Assembly: GCA_044425575.1 (NCBI GenBank) | Contig: JAWXVE010000005.1 | Location: forward strand, 1 to 52,161 | Direction of reading: 5' to 3' | Length of the DNA stretch: 52,161 nucleotides | Source of the DNA: JAWXVE01 sp044425575 | Lineage (GTDB): Bacteria; Bacillota; Clostridia; Lachnospirales; Lachnospiraceae | Shown: in pieces, positions 1-7,554 of the stretch | Position numbering within the stretch: position 1 is the stretch's first letter | How the letters are laid out: each line of letters opens with the position of its first letter | Program-made: the position numbers and the translations under genes | Notes under the pieces: generated by a model | What the model was told of the DNA's origin: nothing | Databases searched by the model: none | The model's input: only the letters and a program-made list of their open reading frames with translations

Positions 1-340
1 CTAAAGGACGCTTTCGCTCCGTGGAAATCGTAGCAGTACTAACCGCTTACAGAACAAGCGGTAAGTGCTGACGATTGCCAAGGCCTTGTCGTAGGATATG
101 GACTGGCTGGTATTGTATACCCGCACAGTGGTGGGTAGAGCCTTTGGGTAGGGAGCATAAATTACATTACAATAATATGTCGGTATTTTGATTGAAATAT
201 GTAATACTAGGGTTAGGTTATATAAAATTTAACATAAGAAAAGCGTGTGGAATAGATTATGAATTATTGCATAAAATATGCATGAAAGTTATTGACTTTC
301 AATTTACTGGTTGGTAATATATATTATATCAGTAAGTTTA
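1..340. other. unassigned left edge, no supported gene
   Basis: I see no convincing coding region here. One frame is open from base 3 to a TGA ending at 90 and another ends at 33, so a gene entering from outside the window may stop here, but neither short tail is recognisable. A 7-bp stem (ACCGCTT at 42-48 with AAGCGGT at 56-62) lies in the first 60 bases. Bases 1-160 look more GC-rich than the rest of the window; from about 165 onward the stretch is AT-rich and closed in all frames. Confidence 0.3.
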
Positions 341-430
341 CCACTGCCCGATATGTGGTATATAAATGGTCGGGTTGAAAGTTTTCCGCTGATCAATATG
401 CGGTATATAAGAGGTTGGGTTGACAGTGTC
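341..430. repeat. two tandem 45-bp imperfect repeats
   Basis: Unit 1 covers 341-385 and unit 2 covers 386-430, about 75-80% identical with no gaps. Each unit begins with a short stem: CCAC...GTGG in unit 1 and CCGC...GCGG in unit 2, so both differing positions change together and pairing is kept. Each unit then contains GGTATATAA and a GGGTTGA segment. The second unit runs directly into the terminator hairpin at 430. Function unknown. Confidence 0.6.
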
Positions 431-456
431 CTTCGCCGAGAGGCGAGGGATTTTTT
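430..456 (+). terminator. intrinsic terminator
   Basis: CCTTCGCC (430-437), a GAGA loop and GGCGAGGG (442-449) form an 8-bp GC-rich stem with one G-U pair, followed by six T (451-456). This is a textbook Rho-independent terminator on the + strand. No gene directly upstream is recognised, so it may end a gene to the left of the window or a small RNA made from the repeats. Confidence 0.75.
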
Positions 457-646
457 GCATAGACTATCAGGATGAAACAACACGAAGACCATATACAATA
501 GCTGGCAATCAGTTGTTTTTAACAAGTGAAAGAAGTGCAAGGGACATAGAGGAGAAAGCTAGAAAGATTATTGGATTAATTAAACGTGGAGTGAGATTCA
601 TGCCGACACAACCGGTGCTATGAGTATATACAGATGCAGGACTTAG
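457..646. other. short spacer, no supported gene
   Basis: An open frame from TTG 420 to 623 crosses this interval, but it begins inside a tandem repeat and runs through the terminator hairpin at 430-456, so a gene starting there is implausible. The later part of the frame (about codons 15-60) could be a relic of a lost gene; I do not recognise it. Confidence 0.3.
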
Positions 647-652
647 TTGTGT

Positions 653-859
653 ATGACAAGCCATATGACTTTAGGTATTTTTGAATATACACTTTTAGAG
701 TTTGAAAAACTGATTGAATGGATTTATGCATCAGATGATGAATTTATAGAAAAACGAGCAGGAGCTATTGCTACAAGAGAAAAGCTTATTCAGATCATTA
801 AATCAGGTGAATTGAATTACAAAGCAATTCAGGAAGTGTTGGACGCAGAATTGCTGTGA
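653..859 (+). CDS. small hypothetical protein, about 68 aa
   Basis: I do not recognise this ORF. It is acidic and predicted mostly helical, with a C-terminal half that reads like a small soluble domain (RAGAIATREKLIQIIKSGEL). Possible starts are TTG 647, ATG 653 and ATG 665; none has a good Shine-Dalgarno site. In another frame ATG 634 opens 16 codons that end where the reading of this ORF becomes protein-like, so it may be a frameshifted 3' part of a longer gene. It is followed after 20 bp by another small unknown ORF. Such pairs are common in toxin/immunity graveyards, but nothing here proves that. Confidence 0.35.
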   Translation: MTSHMTLGIFEYTLLEFEKLIEWIYASDDEFIEKRAGAIATREKLIQIIKSGELNYKAIQEVLDAELL

Positions 860-879
860 GTGGACAGGCAGACTAGAAG

Positions 880-1206
880 ATGATATTTTTTAATCAGAAC
901 ACGGTATTAAGATTAGATGATAGGGCAAACAAAATTATAGAGCAAATTGATGACTCTAAACTGAATGGGAAATACAAGATACAAGCAAAATTCAATGGTG
1001 TCATATTAGATGTGGATTGTTTATCAACAGGATGCAAAACGGTATGGAATGTTCTGTATCAGCCAGACAAGGTTTTTTGCCTAAAAGAATGTGGTGATAA
1101 TGCATTGGAAGTATTGTATGGATTAGAAAATGGAGCTGTATATAGTGACTATGCAGTGATACCATTTGATATGAATGGCGATAAATCCGAATATAGTATG
1201 CTTTAA
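880..1206 (+). CDS. hypothetical protein, 108 aa
   Basis: Unrecognised soluble protein without signal peptide or membrane segment. It has a mixed alpha/beta look with several aromatic residues and four Cys scattered through the sequence, in no metal-binding pattern. The ATG at 880 is preceded only by a weak AGAAG. Its size and position next to another unknown small ORF would suit an immunity protein or an orphan accessory gene, but this is inference. There is a 105-bp gap to folC with no clear terminator or promoter. Confidence 0.45.
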   Translation: MIFFNQNTVLRLDDRANKIIEQIDDSKLNGKYKIQAKFNGVILDVDCLSTGCKTVWNVLYQPDKVFCLKECGDNALEVLYGLENGAVYSDYAVIPFDMNGDKSEYSML

Positions 1207-1311
1207 TTATTTGGATTATCAGAAGGATATAAAGAAACTGATAAGTGAGCAGACGATGTTTAGGATTGAGGGGTATTTGTCAAAGTAACATCGAGATAAG
1301 AGGATATTTTG

Positions 1312-2601
1312 ATGACAGTAGAGAATATGACATACGAAGAAATGGAAGCATATTTATTTGCAATTCCTCGGTTTACCAAGAAACATACACAAAGAGAAAT
1401 GAATGAAACATTAGTTTCACTAGGTGTGCGTGAGGAATCTTTCCGGATTATTCATATAGCAGGAACTAATGGAAAAGGATCGGTATGCGCATACTTGCAA
1501 GGGATTTTATTACAAGCGGGCATTTCAGTAGGAATGTTTACATCGCCTCATTTAATTCATATGAGAGAGCGTTTCTTAGTCAATGGAGAAATGGTTGCAA
1601 GAGAGAAGGTTCTTGCAGCCTTTTATCACGTTATGGAGGTAGTTGAGGAAGCATCTCCACCAAGCTTTTTTGAGATGATGTTCTATCTTGCAATGGTGTT
1701 GTACCAAGAAGAGAAGGTCGCTGTTATTATTTTAGAGACAGGTCTAGGCGGAAGGCTTGATGTGACTAATTGCATTAAGACACCCCTTCTTACAGCGATT
1801 ACACGAATCGGTTTGGACCATACAGAATACCTAGGTAATACCATAGAGGAAGTAACATTGGAAAAAGCTGGAATTATAAAAGAGGGAATTCCTGTAGTAT
1901 ATTTAGATGCCAATCAATCAAGTTCTACCATAATTAGACAGATTGCAACAAGAAAAATGGCACCCCACATAGCAGTTTCATGTGAAAATGAGCAAAATTA
2001 TAGATTCCATCATAAAAAGATTGATTTTTCTTATGTTTCTAGTTATTATAATATTAGCACAGTTTCTATTTCGTCCATTGCATTATACCAAGTAGAGAAC
2101 GTGGCAATTGTCCTAGGAATTGTGGATCAGATTGGAGAAGAACTTCAGATTACCAACGAAGCAATTTTAAAAGGGATAGAAGCAACGAAATGGGAAGGAC
2201 GAATGGAGGAGATTGTAGAATCAATCTACTTAGATGGAGCACATAACGTAGATGGAATTCGTGCTTTTTTACAGACTGTGGGAGCCATGAATGAAGTGGA
2301 TTCGGTGCTTGTATTTGCTTGTGCATGTGATAAGAATTATGAGGATATGATTCAAGAGATTGCAATAAGTGAATTATTTGGGCAAGTTATTATAACAAAA
2401 GTCCATAGCGACCGAGGAGCAGATGGTACCATCTTAGAAACGACTTTTAGAAGGTATGGTGTTTCCCAGGTGGAGAATGTACCCGATTATGAACAATTAT
2501 GGTTACAATGCAAGAATTTACAAGAACAAGGAAAGACCATTTTTATAGCGGGTTCCTTGTATTTAGTTGGAATTTTCAAAGCACTTAGTAAGCAGAGATA
2601 A
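1312..2601 (+). CDS. folC: folylpolyglutamate synthase / dihydrofolate synthase
   Basis: FolC adds glutamate to (dihydro)folate using ATP in the cytosol. The protein is 429 aa, normal for the family. A Mur-ligase-type P-loop, GTNGKGS, is at about residues 51-57, followed by the FTSPHL motif, the ETGLGGRLDVTN motif and GLDHTEYLG with the metal-binding His. Late in the protein are the LDGAHN motif and a C-terminal FIAGSLYLVG strand typical of FolC. ATG 1312 is preferred to TTG 1309 because AAGAGGA (1297-1303) sits 8 nt upstream. It is the first recognisable gene on this side; the next small ORF and the TPR gene follow on the same strand. Both FolC and FolC-like bifunctional activity are possible; sequence alone does not separate them. 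Confidence 0.93.
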   Translation: MTVENMTYEEMEAYLFAIPRFTKKHTQREMNETLVSLGVREESFRIIHIAGTNGKGSVCAYLQGILLQAGISVGMFTSPHLIHMRERFLVNGEMVAREKVLAAFYHVMEVVEEASPPSFFEMMFYLAMVLYQEEKVAVIILETGLGGRLDVTNCIKTPLLTAITRIGLDHTEYLGNTIEEVTLEKAGIIKEGIPVVYLDANQSSSTIIRQIATRKMAPHIAVSCENEQNYRFHHKKIDFSYVSSYYNISTVSISSIALYQVENVAIVLGIVDQIGEELQITNEAILKGIEATKWEGRMEEIVESIYLDGAHNVDGIRAFLQTVGAMNEVDSVLVFACACDKNYEDMIQEIAISELFGQVIITKVHSDRGADGTILETTFRRYGVSQVENVPDYEQLWLQCKNLQEQGKTIFIAGSLYLVGIFKALSKQR

Positions 2602-2646
2602 GTTAAGATAAGTTAAGTTAAGGTGAGATTCAGTTATTGCGAACAT

Positions 2647-2681
2647 AAAATTCACACGTCACTAGGTGGCGTTACAATTTT
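2647..2681. other. intergenic hairpin after folC
   Basis: AAAATT (2647-2652) pairs with AATTTT (2676-2681). After a 3x3 internal loop, ACGTCAC pairs with GTGGCGT around a TAG loop. The structure is stable but is followed by GTACGTT rather than a T-run, so it is a poor terminator. It may be an mRNA processing or stability element between folC and the small ORF at 2731. Confidence 0.45.
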
Positions 2682-2730
2682 GTACGTTAGGTTCAAAGTC
2701 ATTAGACTTTAAGAAAAGGATGATAGGATT

Positions 2731-2871
2731 ATGATTAATTTTGAAGAAGAATTAAAGAAATTTCACCCAAGTTTAGAGTTGGAACAAATAGAAGATGCAA
2801 TTTATCAAAATGATGTAACAGATATGGCGGATGTACTAGTAGATATGATAAAAGAGTTAAAAGAAGAATAG
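2731..2871 (+). CDS. small acidic protein, 46 aa
   Basis: A complete ORF of 46 codons starts at ATG 2731 behind AAGAAAAGGATG (about 2711-2722) and ends with TAG at 2869-2871. The product is strongly acidic and predicted alpha-helical, begins MINFEEELKKF, and ends KELKEE; it has no Cys and no membrane segment. It lies 11 bp before the TPR gene and is probably co-transcribed with it. I do not know a named family. Codon use and clean spacing make it more credible than a chance ORF. Confidence 0.6.
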   Translation: MINFEEELKKFHPSLELEQIEDAIYQNDVTDMADVLVDMIKELKEE

Positions 2872-2882
2872 GTGAATAGAAC

Positions 2883-4289
2883 ATGAAATGTTATAACTGT
2901 GGATTTAGCTTATCAGAAAAAAGCTATTGTACCAGTTGTGGTAAGGATGTTTCCTTATACAAGAAAATCATGTATACATCGAATCTCTTTTATAATCAGG
3001 GATTAGAAAAGGCGAATGTAAGAGATCTTTCTGGTGCAATTAATAGTTTAAAGCAAAGCTTAAAATTTAATAGAAATAATATTATGGCAAGAAATCTACT
3101 AGGTCTTGTGTATTTTGAAATGGGACAGACGGTAGAAGCCCTAAGAGAATGGGTGATTAGTAAGAATATTAGTGGTGAGAAGAATATTGCAGATGATTAT
3201 TTGGATGCAATTCAGCACAATCAGACAAGATTTAATACCATTGGATACACCATTACAAAGTACAATAAGGCACTTGATTATTGCCGACAGGATGGGAAAG
3301 ATTTAGCGATTATCCAATTGAAGAAGGTATTATCCACTAATCCTAAATTTGTACAGGCGCATCAATTATTGGCACTCTTATATTTAGATATGGGCAATCT
3401 AGAAGGTGCACGGCGTGAATTAAATAAGTGTTTGAAGATTGATATTAATAACACCAAAGCATTGCGCTTGTTAAAGGAAGTAACCTTACTAGAGGTGCAA
3501 GCTGGTGAGAAAGCACCGAAAAAGAAACGTAAGGAAAAGGAACCAGAAGTTCATAAATATCAAAGTGGTAATGAGACCATTATTCAGCCAATTAATGAGA
3601 AGGAAGTTTTTAATATGCATACTGTTGTGAATCTCATTGTGGGATTAGCAATTGGCATAGGAATTGCCTACTTCTTAATCTTGCCAGCTAGGATACAGCA
3701 GGAGAAAGCAATTGTAACAGAGCAATTAAATGAAGTAAGTCAGCAAGTTGTATCTAAATCGGCTACCATAGTTGAATTAGAACAACAAGTACAAGATGCT
3801 CTCGCACTGACGCAGACATTGCAAGCAGAGGTTGATGCGTATATTGGTTCTAATGGAAAGTTAGAATTAATGAATCATTTGCTCAATGCAACGTATCTCT
3901 ATTTAACGGTACCTACACAAGTAGAAGATATTGCATATTCTTTAGAATTAATTACACAAGATTATATAGATACACAGGCCTCTGAGGAATTCATTACTTT
4001 GTACGAATATTTAATTGTACAAGTGGGAGATAGTGTGGCAGATAACTACTATACCATAGGGTATGATTATTACAAGGTGGAAGATTATGCCAATGCAATT
4101 ATTAATCTAGAAAAAGCATATAGATATGATACGACTAATGGAGAAGCTTTGTATAATCTAGCCAATTCCTATGTGCAAGTAGGAGAACTTGAGCTAGCAG
4201 CAACCTCTTATGAGGAAGTTATTGAGAAGTTCCCTGGAACAGAAAAAGCACGTAAGTCACAAGAATATTTAGATGCACTAAATACGTAA
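2883..4289 (+). CDS. zinc-ribbon TPR membrane protein
   Basis: The 468-aa protein begins with a short zinc ribbon (CxxC at residues 3-6 and CxxC at 16-19), followed by tetratricopeptide repeats at about 30-90 and 140-205. A lysine-rich stretch follows, then one membrane helix at about 247-265, a coiled-coil segment at about 268-320, and two more TPR-like repeats at about 380-455. The topology suggests a cytosolic N-terminal half and an extracytoplasmic TPR C-terminal half. Such proteins are scaffolds; no partner is named by the context, although it lies just before the spoIIA operon. GTGAATAGAACATG supplies a modest ribosome site. Function unknown beyond protein-protein interaction. Confidence 0.8.
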   Translation: MKCYNCGFSLSEKSYCTSCGKDVSLYKKIMYTSNLFYNQGLEKANVRDLSGAINSLKQSLKFNRNNIMARNLLGLVYFEMGQTVEALREWVISKNISGEKNIADDYLDAIQHNQTRFNTIGYTITKYNKALDYCRQDGKDLAIIQLKKVLSTNPKFVQAHQLLALLYLDMGNLEGARRELNKCLKIDINNTKALRLLKEVTLLEVQAGEKAPKKKRKEKEPEVHKYQSGNETIIQPINEKEVFNMHTVVNLIVGLAIGIGIAYFLILPARIQQEKAIVTEQLNEVSQQVVSKSATIVELEQQVQDALALTQTLQAEVDAYIGSNGKLELMNHLLNATYLYLTVPTQVEDIAYSLELITQDYIDTQASEEFITLYEYLIVQVGDSVADNYYTIGYDYYKVEDYANAIINLEKAYRYDTTNGEALYNLANSYVQVGELELAATSYEEVIEKFPGTEKARKSQEYLDALNT

Positions 4290-4337
4290 GAGAATATTAG
4301 CCATAAGGTACGAAAGAGCTAAGCAAAGAGACGAAAG

Positions 4338-4366
4338 AGAACATTTGATAAGAATGTTCTTTTTTT
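4338..4366 (+). terminator. intrinsic terminator before spoIIA
   Basis: AGAACATT (4338-4345) pairs with AATGTTCT (4353-4360) around a 7-nt loop and is followed by a T-run to 4366. It ends the folC/TPR transcript about 40 bp before the spoIIAA start. I could not see a convincing sigma-H promoter between this hairpin and the gene. Confidence 0.8.
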
Positions 4367-4404
4367 GCGCAAAAATAATCGAAAGAAAGAGAAGGAGAAG
4401 AGAA

Positions 4405-4731
4405 ATGCAAGGAGAATTTCATGTAATACGGGAATACCTTATGGTGAAACTACCAGAGGAGATTGATCACCACAAGACAACACAATTAAGTCAGGAAGCA
4501 GATAGTTATATTATGAGTGGTAGGATAAAAGATATTGTATTTGATTTTTATGATACAAGATTTATGGATAGTTCAGGAATTGGGTTGATTATGGGGCGTT
4601 ATAAGAAGATTTCTTGCTTTGGCGGGAGGTTGTATGCAATTCATGCAGACCAGCAGATTCTGAAAATATTATCCATAGCAGGGCTAACGCACTATATTGA
4701 ATTAATAGAAGAAGCACAAGTGAAAGGATAG
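4405..4731 (+). CDS. spoIIAA: anti-sigma F factor antagonist SpoIIAA
   Basis: SpoIIAA is the STAS-domain anti-anti-sigma factor that frees sigma F in the forespore after being dephosphorylated by SpoIIE. The protein is 108 aa when started at ATG 4405, which has GAAGGAG 7 nt upstream; the longer in-frame opening from 4345 runs through the terminator stem and is rejected. The conserved FMDSSGIG motif puts the phosphorylated serine at about residue 57, matching Ser58 of the Bacillus protein. The gene heads a tight operon with spoIIAB (4-bp gap) and sigF. Length and motif agree well with the family. Confidence 0.95.
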   Translation: MQGEFHVIREYLMVKLPEEIDHHKTTQLSQEADSYIMSGRIKDIVFDFYDTRFMDSSGIGLIMGRYKKISCFGGRLYAIHADQQILKILSIAGLTHYIELIEEAQVKG

Positions 4732-4735
4732 GGAA

Positions 4736-5200
4736 ATGGGAACAAATCATATTATGAAAAATGAAATGGAATTAATTTTTGATGCAACATCAAAAAATGA
4801 AGGGTTTGCTCGCGTAGCAGTCGCTTCATTTGCCACACACTTAAATCCCACAATTGAAGAAATTGCAGATATTAAAACGGCAGTATCTGAGGCCGTTACC
4901 AATGCCATTATACATGCTTATGAGGGGGACAATTCTAAGAAAATTCATGTAAAATGTCAAATAGAAAAAGAAGTGTTGCACGTATGGGTACGTGATTACG
5001 GATGTGGAATTAGCAATGTTAGCCAAGCAATGGAACCACTCTATACCACGAAAAGCGAGATGGAGCGATCTGGCATGGGATTTGCGTTCATGGAAGCTTT
5101 TATGGATGAAGTGACAGTGGAAAGTCAAGTGGGAGTAGGTACGTGCGTACATATGATTAAGAAAATAGGGGTAGATTCTTGGATGGTAGGTGATGAGTGA
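4736..5200 (+). CDS. spoIIAB: anti-sigma F factor / serine kinase SpoIIAB
   Basis: SpoIIAB binds and inhibits sigma F and phosphorylates SpoIIAA. The 154-aa protein is a GHKL ATPase: N-box EAVTNAIIHAY at about residues 49-59, G1 box DYGCGI at about 84-89, and the ATP-lid/G2 segment SGMGFAFM at about 113-120. Length is usual for the family (about 145 aa) with a few extra N-terminal residues; ATG 4754 would give a shorter form. The start is 4 bp after the spoIIAA stop and 3 bp separate its stop from sigF, consistent with translational coupling in the three-gene switch. Confidence 0.95.
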   Translation: MGTNHIMKNEMELIFDATSKNEGFARVAVASFATHLNPTIEEIADIKTAVSEAVTNAIIHAYEGDNSKKIHVKCQIEKEVLHVWVRDYGCGISNVSQAMEPLYTTKSEMERSGMGFAFMEAFMDEVTVESQVGVGTCVHMIKKIGVDSWMVGDE

Positions 5201-5203
5201 TTC

Positions 5204-5923
5204 ATGGAAGAAACAGCGGTACTCATTGCACAATCCCATGGGGGGAATCAGGAAGCAAGGGAGAAATTAATAGAAGGTAACCTAGGACTGGTACATCATA
5301 TTATTAAGCGTTTTGTGGGAAGGGGACTAGAGCAAGATGATTTATTTCAAATTGGCACAATTGGGCTTATGAAAGCCATTGATAAGTTTGATTTGTCTTA
5401 TGATGTCAAGTTTTCTACTTATGCAGTACCCATGATTACAGGGGAAATCAAACGATTTTTAAGAGATGACGGTATGATTAAGATGAGTCGTTCGATTAAA
5501 GAGAATGCATGGAAGATTAAAGCAGCGACTGGACGATTGGTGCACGAATTGGGAAGAGAACCTACCATTGCAGAGTTGGAGGAAGCCACGGGTATTTCCT
5601 CAGAAGATATTGTACTATCTTTAGAGGCCAATGTAGAAGTAGAATCTATTTATAAAACAGTGTACCAAGGAGATGGAAGTCAACTCTTTTTAATTGATAA
5701 ACTTCCCGAGAGTCGCAATGATCATGATGTGTTGCTTAATCGTATGCTTGTAACTCAATTATTAGATACCTTAGTGCCAATGGAACGGGAGTTAATATAC
5801 CTTCGCTATTATGGCAATCAAACCCAGTCCCATGTGGCACAAGTGTTGGGTGTTACACAAGTGCAAGTGTCTCGATTAGAGAAGAAAATCTTATTACGCT
5901 TGCGAGGAATGGCAGAACGATAA
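5204..5923 (+). CDS. sigF: RNA polymerase sporulation sigma factor sigma-F
   Basis: Sigma F directs early forespore transcription and is held by SpoIIAB until engulfment begins. The 239-aa protein has region 2 (DLFQIGTIGLMKAIDKFDLSYDVKFSTYAVPMI split over about residues 45-80), region 3 (about 100-150) and a region 4 helix-turn-helix (SHVAQVLGVTQVQVSRLEKKI) at about 208-228. It closes the spoIIAA-spoIIAB-sigF operon and is directly followed by the spoVA genes, an arrangement common in clostridia. The short distance to a sigma-G-like promoter at 5942 suggests that spoVA expression is separately timed. Confidence 0.95.
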   Translation: MEETAVLIAQSHGGNQEAREKLIEGNLGLVHHIIKRFVGRGLEQDDLFQIGTIGLMKAIDKFDLSYDVKFSTYAVPMITGEIKRFLRDDGMIKMSRSIKENAWKIKAATGRLVHELGREPTIAELEEATGISSEDIVLSLEANVEVESIYKTVYQGDGSQLFLIDKLPESRNDHDVLLNRMLVTQLLDTLVPMERELIYLRYYGNQTQSHVAQVLGVTQVQVSRLEKKILLRLRGMAER

Positions 5924-5941
5924 AATAATATTGTAAAAGAG

Positions 5942-5970
5942 GAATAATAATAGCAAGAACCTCCATACTA
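5942..5970 (+). promoter_or_regulatory. candidate sigma-G promoter of spoVA operon
   Basis: GAATA at 5942-5946 and CATACTA at 5964-5970 are separated by 17 bp. This fits the Bacillus sigma-G pattern (GHATR, 17-18 bp, CATNHTA) as I know it. The predicted start near 5977 leaves a short leader with AGAGGA before the spoVAA ATG at 6001. The known forespore, sigma-G-dependent expression of spoVA supports the call; clostridial consensus may differ. Confidence 0.55.
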
Positions 5971-6000
5971 ACTAGAAAGTATGGTTAGAGGAAGCGACAT

Positions 6001-6630
6001 ATGGAACAAGAAATTATCTATCTTAAATTAGAAAAAAATGTGGAAGTAACTAATCCAGAAGTTCATTTGGAAGATATTGCTACTTTATATTGTAAGAATG
6101 AGCAATTACTTCTTAAGGCAAAACAACAAGAGATTCTTAATTTAAATGAGTATGATCATATGCGATGCGTTATGAGTAGTATGCGTTTAATTGCTTATTT
6201 GCAGGAGTTAGATGCAAACTGCATGGTACAACTAGTGGGAGAAACAGATATTGTAATTGAACACATTTCCTGTGGGAAATCAAAGGGTATATGGCGTATG
6301 GCTAAGATTCTATTTGTATGTCTGGTGTGTTTTTTTGGAACTTCGTTTACCATTATGTCTTACCACAATGATATTGGAATTAATAATCTTTTTGCACAAT
6401 ATTATGAGATGGTAACGGGACAACCTTCTAGTGGATTTACCATTCTAGAATTATCGTATTCCATAGGGTTGGCTGCAGGGATTCTTATCTTTTTTAACCA
6501 CATTGGACCAAGGCGTATTACCAAAGACCCCACTCCTATCGAGGTGCAAATGAGTCAATATGAAGCAGATGTTAATGCTACATTAGTAGATTCGGCTAAT
6601 AAGGGAGGAAAGATTATTGATGTTTCTTAG
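6001..6630 (+). CDS. spoVAA: stage V sporulation protein AA
   Basis: SpoVA proteins form the forespore/inner-membrane channel that takes up dipicolinic acid during sporulation and releases it in germination. This 209-aa protein has a soluble N-terminal domain (about 1-95) and two membrane helices at about residues 101-120 and 148-168, as in SpoVAA. It starts behind AGAGGAAG. Its end overlaps the next gene by 11 bp, so the set spoVAA-AB-AC-AD is translated as a coupled unit. Similarity was judged from architecture and operon position; the family is divergent. Confidence 0.85.
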   Translation: MEQEIIYLKLEKNVEVTNPEVHLEDIATLYCKNEQLLLKAKQQEILNLNEYDHMRCVMSSMRLIAYLQELDANCMVQLVGETDIVIEHISCGKSKGIWRMAKILFVCLVCFFGTSFTIMSYHNDIGINNLFAQYYEMVTGQPSSGFTILELSYSIGLAAGILIFFNHIGPRRITKDPTPIEVQMSQYEADVNATLVDSANKGGKIIDVS

Positions 6631-7069
6631 GGAATTCTTACTGGGAATATGTGGACTTAGTCTTGGCTTTGCTGTGTCGGGAGGAGTATTTACAGTATTA
6701 GTGGCGGTAGGATTAGTAACACGTTTTGTAGGGAAAACCGGCACAGCATCTAACGTTCTCTTGTACGAAACCATGATTAGTCTTGGAACCATTGTGGGGG
6801 GAATTGCAACGGTGTATCCCACTATTGCCCGAGAATTATTCCGTCATGTGCATGGAGAAGTGACACAAGTAGCCTTAGTGATATTTGGTTTATTCGGTGG
6901 TATCTTTCTAGGATGTTTGGCGATTGCTATTGCAGAAATGTTAAATGGAATTCCTATTATGGCACGTAGATTTCGCTATTTAGAAGGTTTGGGGTGTGCT
7001 GTTTTAGCAATCGCCCTTGGGAAAATGGCTGGATCTATCTTATATTTTCTATATGGATTTTATGAATAA
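6620..7069 (+). CDS. spoVAB: stage V sporulation protein AB
   Basis: A hydrophobic 149-aa protein with about four membrane helices (near residues 5-28, 45-68, 80-102 and 117-138) that matches SpoVAB in size and position between spoVAA and spoVAC. ATG 6620 is chosen over TTG 6617; GGGAGG (6603-6608) is 11 nt upstream of the ATG and within the end of spoVAA. Its role is as an integral part of the dipicolinate channel; SpoVAB is present only in a subset of spore formers. No unusual residues noted. Confidence 0.85.
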   Translation: MFLREFLLGICGLSLGFAVSGGVFTVLVAVGLVTRFVGKTGTASNVLLYETMISLGTIVGGIATVYPTIARELFRHVHGEVTQVALVIFGLFGGIFLGCLAIAIAEMLNGIPIMARRFRYLEGLGCAVLAIALGKMAGSILYFLYGFYE

Positions 7070-7092
7070 AGAAAGAGGGGAATGGGATTACA

Positions 7093-7554
7093 ATGAAAGA
7101 ACAAGCAGTAGAGCAAACAGAATATCAACAGTACGTGGAACAAGTTACGCCCAACAATAAGTTGGGGCATCAAATGGGAAAAGCTTTTGTAGTAGGAGGC
7201 ATCATTTGCACAATAGGACAGATTATAGTAGAGGTTACTCAATCACTGGGGGTCCCCAAAGAAGATGCCTATTCCTGGTGTACCCTAATCTTAGTGTTCC
7301 TTAGTGTATTATTAACAGGTACCCATATATATGCCAAGATTGTTGCATTTGGAGGAGCAGGAGCACTAGTACCCATTACAGGATTTGCCAATTCAGTTGC
7401 AGCTCCAGCTATTGAATTTAAAAAAGAAGGTCAAGTATATGGAACGGGAGCGAAGATTTTTACCATAGCTGGTCCTGTTTTACTATATGGAATTCTTTTT
7501 AGCTGGATTCTAGGAATTCTTTATTATATTTATCAATGTATGGGAGGTATCTAA
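7093..7554 (+). CDS. spoVAC: stage V sporulation protein AC
   Basis: SpoVAC is the mechanosensitive-channel-like core subunit of the dipicolinate conduit. The protein is 153 aa, with a polar N-terminal ~30 residues and then four to five membrane helices; glycine/alanine-rich segments such as AFGGAGALVPITGFANSVA (about 92-110) are typical of the SpoVAC/SpoVAE fold. AAAGAGGGGAATGGG lies upstream of ATG 7093. Its stop TAA shares a base with the ATG of spoVAD (7552-7556), implying coupled translation. Confidence 0.92.
   Translation: MKEQAVEQTEYQQYVEQVTPNNKLGHQMGKAFVVGGIICTIGQIIVEVTQSLGVPKEDAYSWCTLILVFLSVLLTGTHIYAKIVAFGGAGALVPITGFANSVAAPAIEFKKEGQVYGTGAKIFTIAGPVLLYGILFSWILGILYYIYQCMGGI

Noticed and set aside
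420..623. 67-codon ORF from TTG 420
   Set aside because: It starts inside a tandem repeat and passes through an intrinsic terminator hairpin; no ribosome site and no recognisable product.
4345..4404. Longer SpoIIAA N-terminus from ATG 4345
   Set aside because: It begins inside the terminator stem and adds a basic, non-homologous tail; ATG 4405 has a proper ribosome site.
5960..5991. Hairpin CCTCCATACT/AGTATG-GAGG sequestering the spoVAA ribosome site
   Set aside because: Its left arm overlaps the candidate sigma-G -10 box (5964-5970), so it would not be in the transcript if that promoter is right.
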